Positions 5,751 through 10,752 of a stretch of DNA of 10,752 bases are shown in pieces. The first letter of the stretch is position 1. Every line of letters begins with the position of its first letter. A program made the translations under genes and the position numbers. The stretch is from an uncultured Collinsella sp. (lineage in GTDB: Bacteria; Actinomycetota; Coriobacteriia; Coriobacteriales; Coriobacteriaceae). The notes below the pieces were generated by a model. It was not told the origin of the DNA and made no database searches. It worked only from the letters and a program-made list of their open reading frames with translations. The stretch is from NCBI GenBank assembly GCA_902474645.1, contig CABRWN010000058.1, forward strand, positions 1 to 10,752, read 5' to 3'.

Positions 5751-7097
5751 ATGGGGGAATTCGTGCCGCGGCCCAAAACGCTCAGAGGGGACATTCCATG
5801 CTTAGACAGTCCTGGGCTCGCACGAAAGCGCCAGAAGGCACTGTCGGCTCGTGCGGAACTGCGCGCGGAACGCCTCCTCCGAGCGGAGTCGAACCTCGAA
5901 ACCCCGGTCGAAACGCAGGCAGACGGAGCGCCGCTTTTCCGCATAAGCGACCTGTCGGCGGGCTACGACAAGAAGGCCGTAGTCGAAGGCGTCGATCTGG
6001 AGGTTCGCGCGGGCGACGTCGTGGCGCTCATCGGGCCGAACGGCTCGGGCAAGTCGACCATCTTGAAAACCATCACACGCCATCTTGCACCGCTTGCCGG
6101 CGCGGTCGAGCTCGACGGGCGGGAGATTTCCCGATGGAAGACGGCGGAGTTCGCAAGGAACCTTGCCGTTATGCTGACGGATCGCCCCCGGACCGAGCTC
6201 CTCACCTGCCGCGATATCGTAGAGGCGGGAAGACATCCCTACACCGGGCGAATGGGCACACTCTCGCCTAACGACCATAGTCGGGTCGACGAGGCCATGA
6301 AAACCGCACATGTGGAAGAGCTCGCCGAGTGCGACTTCATGCAGATAAGCGACGGGCAACGCCAGCGCGTCATGCTCGCACGCGCCATCGCCCAGGATCC
6401 GCGTGTGCTCGTTCTCGACGAGCCCACGTCGTATCTCGATATCCGCTACCAGATCGACCTGCTGCGAATACTTCGCCACCTTGCGAAATCGCGGAATGTG
6501 GCTGTCATCATGTCCATCCACGAACTCGAGCTCGCGCAGAAAAGCGCCGACAAGGTGATTTGCGTGAAGGACGGCCAGGTCTTCCGCGCCGGCGCACCCG
6601 AGGACATATTCACGCGCGAGACGATTGACGAGCTCTACGGTCTTCAATATGGCACCTTCAACGAGCGCTTCGGCAGCGTGGAAATTGGGCGCCCGCACGG
6701 CGATGCGCACACGTTCGTCATCGCCGGCGCAGGTACGGGGTCGGCTGTGTTTCGCCAGCTCATCCGGCGGGGCAAGGCGTTCTACGCGGGCGTTCTGCAC
6801 GAAGGGGACATCGACTGCGAGCTCGCGCGCGACCTGGCGGCGGAATGCGTGGCCGAGTGCGCCTTCGAGCCGATCGGGGATAAAACCATAGCCCGCGCCA
6901 AAGAGCTCCTCGTCCACTGCGCGCGCCTTATCGTGTGCCCCGGACACTTCATTCCCATAAACGCCCGCAGCGACGAGCTCGGCGAGTCCGCACGCTCGCA
7001 TGGTATCGAGGTCATGCGAGCGTGCGAAGGCGCATCGGAGGATTCCCAATTGGATACGCCTAGGCGCGGTCCAAGAAATCGTCCGCACCCCCTTTAG
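5751..7097 (+). CDS. ABC importer ATPase with N-terminal basic helix and C-terminal Rossmann-like extension
   Basis: The cytoplasmic motor of the importer. The ATPase domain spans about 62-310: GPNGSGKST (Walker A, 95-103), signature ISDGQRQR (199-206, with Ile-Ser-Asp in place of Leu-Ser-Gly), Walker B VLVLDEP (219-225) and switch histidine H257 in MSIHE. At 448 residues it is far longer than the roughly 260 usual for FecE/BtuD. The first 60 residues hold an Arg/Ala-rich helix (about 24-46). Residues 315-425 form a second domain opening with FVIAGAGTGSAVFRQLIRRG (322-341), a Gly-rich nucleotide-binding-like turn, then YAGVLHEGDIDCELA, AFEPIGDKTIARAKELL and IVCPGHF. I recall similar tails on iron-type ABC ATPases of other anaerobes, but their function is not known to me. 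The start follows the permease stop directly, with GGTGAGG just upstream. Confidence 0.93.
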   Translation: MGEFVPRPKTLRGDIPCLDSPGLARKRQKALSARAELRAERLLRAESNLETPVETQADGAPLFRISDLSAGYDKKAVVEGVDLEVRAGDVVALIGPNGSGKSTILKTITRHLAPLAGAVELDGREISRWKTAEFARNLAVMLTDRPRTELLTCRDIVEAGRHPYTGRMGTLSPNDHSRVDEAMKTAHVEELAECDFMQISDGQRQRVMLARAIAQDPRVLVLDEPTSYLDIRYQIDLLRILRHLAKSRNVAVIMSIHELELAQKSADKVICVKDGQVFRAGAPEDIFTRETIDELYGLQYGTFNERFGSVEIGRPHGDAHTFVIAGAGTGSAVFRQLIRRGKAFYAGVLHEGDIDCELARDLAAECVAECAFEPIGDKTIARAKELLVHCARLIVCPGHFIPINARSDELGESARSHGIEVMRACEGASEDSQLDTPRRGPRNRPHPL

Positions 7098-7158
7098 GTA
7101 GTTAAAAGACCTATTCAGGCCCTATTTCACCGCAACTCAGGGGAGGTAAGGGCATGTG

Positions 7159-7770
7159 CTATTCGAAACGAGATTCCAAACTCGAAAGGCCGCTCAACGT
7201 CAGATTATTAGCAACCTCCGAGACGCGCTCGATAGGAACCGAGCCGTCAGACAGTGCCCACGTGCGATAGATACCGATAATGCCCGACAGCAAAAACGCC
7301 AGATAGTAGTCGAACATCTCGTCCTTGAGACCTTGGGGCAGCAGATCGCGCTCGGCAATCTCGTGTTCGAGCGGCGCACGAAGACGAGCCATGAAATCAT
7401 CGAGCGGAATATTCTCGATCAGCTGACGATTGAGCACCAAGTTGTTGCACAGTGCCTCGTTAACGGTTTTAAAGAAGGTCGCCGCCGCGCCAAGAGCGCG
7501 CTCGTTGGTGTCACCGTCCATGGAGGCAAGCGTTTTCTCGACCGAGTCGACAATCATCTCCACCACATCGACGGCAATGGCATCGAGCAGGCCGTCAACC
7601 GTACCAAAGTGAACGTAAAAGGTCTTGCGGTCAACATTGGCCTCGCGCGCGATGGCACTCACCGTAATGTCTGCCAGCGGCTTTTCCATGAGCAGGCGCT
7701 CGAAAGCCGAAAGGATGGCATTCCGGCTGCGAACGATGCGGCGGTCAAGACGCGGTTTGCTGGTTGCCAT
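7159..7770 (-). CDS. TetR/AcrR-family transcriptional regulator
   Basis: A 203-residue dimeric DNA-binding regulator. The N-terminal helix-turn-helix is clear: ILSAFERLLMEKPLADITV, then SAIAREANVDRKTFYVHFG (about 38-56), which matches the TetR recognition helix pattern. Residues 60-203 are an all-helical ligand-binding/dimer domain with the hydrophobic segment YYLAFLLSGIIGIYRTW (155-171); the ligand is unknown. I chose the ATG at 7770 because GAAGGGA lies 8 bases upstream; an ATG 9 codons earlier (7797) lacks such a site. It lies downstream of the flippase-like gene on the same strand, separated by 116 bases that contain a likely operator, so it may regulate itself. It converges with the ATPase gene and need not be part of the B12 locus. 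Confidence 0.95.
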   Translation of the reverse strand: MATSKPRLDRRIVRSRNAILSAFERLLMEKPLADITVSAIAREANVDRKTFYVHFGTVDGLLDAIAVDVVEMIVDSVEKTLASMDGDTNERALGAAATFFKTVNEALCNNLVLNRQLIENIPLDDFMARLRAPLEHEIAERDLLPQGLKDEMFDYYLAFLLSGIIGIYRTWALSDGSVPIERVSEVANNLTLSGLSSLESRFE

Positions 7771-7813
7771 GGGCGTGTCCCTTCGATATGCGAGCATTCA
7801 TCAACAGATGAGA

Positions 7814-7837
7814 GATAATCTACGTAAGAGGATTATC
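7814..7837. promoter_or_regulatory. Inverted repeat, likely TetR-family operator
   Basis: GATAATC (7814-7820), a 10-base spacer and GATTATC (7831-7837) form a perfect 7-base inverted repeat 43 bases upstream of the tetR start. The flanks (AGA and CCC) extend the symmetry by one matching pair after a mismatch. The total of about 24 bases suits a TetR dimer pair or an extended site. No confident -35/-10 pair was found beside it. Confidence 0.5.
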
Positions 7838-7886
7838 CCCCATACAGCACAAATATGCCCCGCATCATGAAGAACGCACGACTGCC

Positions 7887-9194
7887 CTACTGCGACTTAG
7901 GGTGCTTCTTCTTATTGAGTGCCGACGGAGATACGCGAATACCATCGCCTGTCTGGCGCACATAGGCTTTATGAGCCGGGTTAGCGGTCCCAGAAGCCTT
8001 CTGAGCGTGCTTCTTGGGATCAACGGTAACGGCATTCGTGGGGTGCGGCTTCGCGGCCACAGAGGGCATCTGAGGCGTGCGGCCGAGCTTGCGCATCACG
8101 CGATCCCAGCGCGCATGGATGCTCTCGTTGTGGGCGCTCTTAAGTCCCAGCAGGGGCGCAGCCAAAATGGTCGGCGCAATAAACGTAATGAGGCGCCACA
8201 GCAGATAGCCGGCGGTCGAAGCCGAACCGAAGAAATGGCCCAAGAACAATGCAAAGCCGCCCTCAGCGCCACCAGTTCCACCGGGCAAGGGAACCGCAGA
8301 GCTTAACAGCTGGACAAAGGCGCTCGCGGCCATGACCGAGAAAAAGTCGACCTCGTGGTGGCCAAAGGCAAGCATCAGGAAATACGGAACCAGATAGAAA
8401 AACGCGAGCTGCAGCATGGTGATGACCACCGTGAGCAGCATGGAAGAAAAATGTCCGGCTGAAAGCTTGAACTTCTCGGAGAAGGAGTAGATCTCGCCAT
8501 CGACAAACGTGCGCCATCCCTCGATCTTAGTGGCCGAGACACCAATGCGCTCAAGCCAATTGATGATGCAATGGGCGACGCGCGTGACGGTCTTAGGCAT
8601 GAGCGCGACGGCGAAGATGCCAAGCAAGATGCAGCAGTGCCCACCAAAGCTAAAGACGCACAGCAGCGTCATGTCGCCATAGCGCTCGGCAAAAAACGGC
8701 ATGCGAGCAAGCAGTAGGATAGCGCCCCAGGCAACGAGGCCAAACTGGTACACGATAAAGCGCGTGAACTGCGTTGCTCCGGCCTCACCCACGTTTTGGC
8801 CGGCCTTGGTCAGGCGATAGATCTGAGCCGGGGTGGAGCCCATCATCATGGGCGTCAGGTTGCCAAAGAAGATGCCACTCGCCTCGACCGAGATCAGGTC
8901 GCGGATGCCGACGGGCGAATTGGGATCGAGCCAGACGGCGATCGCATAGGCCACAATGCCAAAGAACAGGTACATGAACATGCAAAGACACGCGACAACG
9001 AGCCATGACGCCTGGACGCTCGACATAGCGGCCCAGAACTGCCCCATCTGCCCGGTTACCACCAGATAGACGATATAACCTACCAGCACGACGCCGATAA
9101 AGATGGCGCCGCGGCGTGCGCTCTTATTGTCATCTCCGCCCGAGGCCTCAACCTCGACCTGGGGCTTAGACGTATGCTGAGAGGACTCCGTCAT
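7887..9194 (-). CDS. Flippase-like membrane protein, lysylphosphatidylglycerol synthetase transmembrane (AglD/MprF N-terminal) family
   Basis: A 435-residue polytopic membrane protein with about eight hydrophobic helices between residues 29 and 350. Two family hallmarks are present: GNLTPMMMGSTPAQIYRL (111-128) and VPLPGGTGGAEGGF (301-314). In MprF this domain flips aminoacylated lipids; in AglD-like proteins it serves glycolipid steps. The aminoacyl-transferase domain of MprF is absent, so it does not itself make lysyl-phosphatidylglycerol. A cytoplasmic-looking tail (about 353-435) is rich in Lys, His, Arg and Pro. The ATG at 9194 has a strong GAAGGAG site 4 bases upstream, better than any of the start codons further upstream. 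Its real lipid substrate cannot be told from sequence. It sits between tetR and tRNA-Glu on the same strand. Confidence 0.9.
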   Translation of the reverse strand: MTESSQHTSKPQVEVEASGGDDNKSARRGAIFIGVVLVGYIVYLVVTGQMGQFWAAMSSVQASWLVVACLCMFMYLFFGIVAYAIAVWLDPNSPVGIRDLISVEASGIFFGNLTPMMMGSTPAQIYRLTKAGQNVGEAGATQFTRFIVYQFGLVAWGAILLLARMPFFAERYGDMTLLCVFSFGGHCCILLGIFAVALMPKTVTRVAHCIINWLERIGVSATKIEGWRTFVDGEIYSFSEKFKLSAGHFSSMLLTVVITMLQLAFFYLVPYFLMLAFGHHEVDFFSVMAASAFVQLLSSAVPLPGGTGGAEGGFALFLGHFFGSASTAGYLLWRLITFIAPTILAAPLLGLKSAHNESIHARWDRVMRKLGRTPQMPSVAAKPHPTNAVTVDPKKHAQKASGTANPAHKAYVRQTGDGIRVSPSALNKKKHPKSQ

Positions 9195-9216
9195 GAGACT
9201 CCTTCTAACAGTCAAA

Positions 9217-9234
9217 ATATCTTGGATATTGTAC
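9217..9234 (-). promoter_or_regulatory. Probable -10 of the flippase-like gene overlapped by a small palindrome
   Basis: On the minus strand TACAAT (9234-9229) makes a good -10 element about 35 bases upstream of the start codon. A good -35 is not evident; a TTGCGT lies 21 bases upstream, which is too far. AATATC TTG GATATT (9217-9231) is a perfect 6-base inverted repeat overlapping this -10 and could be an operator. Confidence 0.38.
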
Positions 9235-9297
9235 CCGTAAGGGCCATAGGCAGAACGCAAAGCTCTGGTTCAAACGGGAATTGCAGACGGTTGTTTG

Positions 9298-9334
9298 AAA
9301 ATAAAAAACCCGGCCTTCCATAGGAAGTCCGGGT
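9298..9334 (-). terminator. Intrinsic terminator after tRNA-Glu
   Basis: On the minus strand ACCCGG-A-CTTCC pairs with GGAAG-G-CCGGGT around a TAT loop (one A/G mismatch), followed directly by TTTTTTATTTT. It starts 10 bases after the CCA end of the tRNA, so it should end the tRNA transcript and shield the flippase-like gene. Confidence 0.9.
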
Positions 9335-9344
9335 ATCAGATGCG

Positions 9345-9421
9345 TGGTAGCCCGTACCAGATTCGAACTGGTGATCTCCGCCTTGAGAGGGCGGCGTCCT
9401 AAACCGCTAGACGAACGGGCC
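9345..9421 (-). tRNA. tRNA-Glu (anticodon CTC)
   Basis: The minus strand folds into a full cloverleaf: acceptor GGCCCGT with ACGGGCT (pair 1-72 is G-U), D arm with TAGCGGTTTAGGA, anticodon stem CCGCC/GGCGG around the loop CTCTCAA giving anticodon CTC (glutamate, codon GAG), and T arm ACCAG-TTCGAAT-CTGGT. The terminal CCA is encoded (9345-9347), discriminator A. The start sequence GGCCCGTTCGTCTAGCGG is typical of bacterial tRNA-Glu. The neighbouring gene encodes the CCA-adding enzyme, although this tRNA already carries CCA in the DNA. Confidence 0.97.
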
Positions 9422-9455
9422 ACATGACATCTGCACTGCCGTGCTGCGAGGAAAT

Positions 9456-9484
9456 ATATTACGGGACAAAAAACGTCAGCGCAA
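9456..9484 (-). promoter_or_regulatory. Promoter of tRNA-Glu
   Basis: On the minus strand TTGCGC (9484-9479) and TAATAT (9461-9456) are separated by exactly 17 bases. The predicted start near 9449 gives a leader of about 28 bases before the mature tRNA, which fits a stable RNA gene. Confidence 0.7.
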
Positions 9485-9499
9485 GAAGAAATTCCAAAT

Positions 9500-9518
9500 T
9501 GCCGAAAAATTGTCGGCA
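9500..9518 (-). terminator. Possible terminator after the CCA-adding enzyme gene
   Basis: TGCCGA and TCGGCA form a 6-base stem with a 7-base loop, 30 bases after the stop codon. The following ATTTGGAATTTCTT is only moderately T-rich, so termination may be weak and tRNA-Glu could receive readthrough. Confidence 0.45.
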
Positions 9519-9548
9519 GGTTATGGAACACGCAGGTAAACTAGGTAG

Positions 9549-10752
9549 CTAATTCAAGTTGAGATGGACCAAAAGAGCTTCGCGATCGTTGGGAATGTTG
9601 TCTTCGAGCACGGCGTCGAGGGCGGAGTTGAGAAGCTGCCCCAGTTCCGGCCCGGGCTTGACTCCAGCACGGATCAGGTCGCCGCCGTTGATGGCGAGCA
9701 TCTTGAGCGTATAGGGCTCCCCCGCCTTCAGCAGCTCGTGCGCCATCGCGCGCATCTCCTCAATCGTCTCAACGTAATAGAAGCACGACGGGGCCTTGCC
9801 GAGCGTGTCGGCACGCTTAAGATCCATGAGCTCGTCCATCAAACGCGGCGTGTCGACGCCCTCGCCCGAAAGCGCGCGCATCATATTGAGCAGGCAGGAG
9901 CGCTCGGGGCGCAGCGGCTTGTCGTGATATTTGATGAGCAGGCACACGTCGCGCACCAGGTCGTGCGAGAGCGCCAGGCGATCCATAATGACGCGCGCTT
10001 TCTTGGCGCCGAGCTCGGGATGACCGTAGAAGTGTCCGCTGCCGGCGTGATCGACCGTGAAACACTCGGGCTTGGACACATCGTGCAAAAACGCCGCCCA
10101 CATAAGGCTCGACGAGGGCGCGACGCCGTCACACAGCGCGAGCTCCCCCGCCACCGTAAGCACACGGGCGATATGCTCGTAGACGTTAAACGCATGATAG
10201 ACACTGCGCTGATCAAACCCGCGACCCGCTGCCAACTCGGGCACGGCGGCGCAGATGAGCTCGGGGTAGCGCAGCATCGCGTCTCCCCCATGACCGGTCG
10301 AAAGAATGCCCTCGAGCTCAATACCCACACGCTCGCGCGCCACGGCGTCGAGCAGCGGCGCGCACTCGGCAAGCGCTCGCTTAGTCTCGGGCTCAATCAT
10401 AAAGTCCAGGCGGCAGGCAAAGCGCACCGCACGCAACATGCGCAGGGCGTCCTCGTTAAAGCGACGCTTGGGATCGCCGACAGCGCGAATCAGCTTGCGC
10501 TCCAAGTCACCCTGGCCGTCGTAGCGGTCGACAAGCCCGCGCTCGGGATGCCAGGCCATGGCGTTGACGGTAAAGTCGCGGCGCGCCAGATCGTCCTCGA
10601 GCGAGGCGGCACGCTCCACACTCTGGGGATGGCGACCATCGGTGTAAAAGCCATCCAAACGGTACGTGGTGACCTCGATACGCTCGCCATCGGAAATAGC
10701 CGTGATTCCGCCAAATTTAATGCCAGACTCCACAACCGCGATGCCGGCGGGC
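9549..10752 (-). CDS. cca: CCA-adding tRNA nucleotidyltransferase, 5' end cut by the window
   Basis: Adds or repairs the 3' CCA of tRNAs from CTP and ATP without a template. About 400 C-terminal residues are visible. In order: the end of the nucleotidyltransferase head with IEVTTYRLDGFYTDGRHP, the hallmark RRDFTVNAMAW and LVDRYDGQGDLERKLIRAVG, the neck RFNEDALRMLRAVRFACRL (tRNA and base recognition), and an HD-type domain with AAFLHDVSKP and GHFYGHPELGAKKARVIMDR, which can carry phosphohydrolase activity. The N-terminus with the GS...D.D active site lies beyond the right edge: the frame stays open there, reading PAGIAVVESGIKFGG, so the in-frame GTG near 10733 is not the true start. A poly(A) polymerase is less likely because of the HD domain and overall pattern. 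It is followed by tRNA-Glu on the same strand. Confidence 0.95.
   Translation of the reverse strand, partial: PAGIAVVESGIKFGGITAISDGERIEVTTYRLDGFYTDGRHPQSVERAASLEDDLARRDFTVNAMAWHPERGLVDRYDGQGDLERKLIRAVGDPKRRFNEDALRMLRAVRFACRLDFMIEPETKRALAECAPLLDAVARERVGIELEGILSTGHGGDAMLRYPELICAAVPELAAGRGFDQRSVYHAFNVYEHIARVLTVAGELALCDGVAPSSSLMWAAFLHDVSKPECFTVDHAGSGHFYGHPELGAKKARVIMDRLALSHDLVRDVCLLIKYHDKPLRPERSCLLNMMRALSGEGVDTPRLMDELMDLKRADTLGKAPSCFYYVETIEEMRAMAHELLKAGEPYTLKMLAINGGDLIRAGVKPGPELGQLLNSALDAVLEDNIPNDREALLVHLNLN

Noticed and set aside
5798..6271. Second frame inside the ATPase gene starting at an ATG with a good GAGGGG site
   Set aside because: The ribosome-binding-like sequence is attractive, but the protein is Arg/Gly-rich low-quality translation and out of frame with all ATPase motifs. 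A chance site is more likely than a nested gene.
5802..7088. Long open frame antisense to the ATPase gene
   Set aside because: It mirrors the ATPase frame, a common effect of GC-rich codon use, and its translation shows no domain or plausible start site. The sense strand has every ABC motif.
7090..7158. Terminator between the ATPase gene and tetR
   Set aside because: Only a 5-base TAGGT/ACCTA stem with a 9-base loop and no T run on either strand is visible, which is too weak to call.
9345..9421. tRNA-Glu as an integration site for a mobile element
   Set aside because: No integrase gene and no duplicated 3' tRNA segment was seen in the window; the flanking sequence is a normal terminator and promoter.
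1..10752. CRISPR array, insertion sequence or phage genes
   Set aside because: No regularly spaced direct repeats, transposase motifs or terminal repeats were seen anywhere in the window.

Overview
The window looks like the chromosome of a high-GC, strictly anaerobic actinobacterium of the class Coriobacteriia (Collinsella or a close relative). This is inferred from GC-rich coding sequence, genes of the anaerobic (early cobalt insertion) vitamin B12 pathway, lipoproteins with a Coriobacteriia-like style, and a Collinsella-like CCA-adding enzyme. No taxonomic search was possible, so the genus is a guess.

Left part (1 to about 7100) is a cobalamin/tetrapyrrole locus with two divergent arms. 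On the minus strand, cbiF (cobalt-precorrin-4 C11-methyltransferase) is followed one base later by cbiD (cobalt-precorrin-5B C1-methyltransferase), which runs off the left edge. cbiD has an in-frame TAA as its sixth codon, so it is either broken or a sequencing error. The roughly 460-base gap between the arms holds a cobalamin riboswitch pointing right, with several small hairpins after it.

On the plus strand follow: a CbiK-type cobaltochelatase with a twin-arginine lipoprotein signal, a small lipoprotein, a substrate-binding lipoprotein with an extra N-terminal beta domain, a FecCD/BtuC-type permease and an ABC ATPase with long extra N- and C-terminal parts. The last four are packed with gaps of 0 to 4 bases. 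The small lipoprotein and the N-terminal domain of the binding protein appear to be copies of one domain family. The inferred system is a B12-controlled, cell-surface chelatase plus importer for cobalt-tetrapyrrole, corrinoid or heme-like substrates. Three strong hairpins lie between cbiK and the small lipoprotein gene and may set the ratio of the two parts.

Right part (about 7150 to the end) is ordinary chromosome, all on the minus strand and with AT-richer intergenic regions: a TetR-family regulator with a likely operator upstream of it, a flippase-like membrane protein of the lysylphosphatidylglycerol synthetase transmembrane family, a tRNA-Glu(CTC) with a recognisable promoter and terminator, and a CCA-adding tRNA nucleotidyltransferase that runs off the right edge. 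The ATPase gene and tetR converge at about 7100-7160. No mobile element, CRISPR array or integrase was seen.
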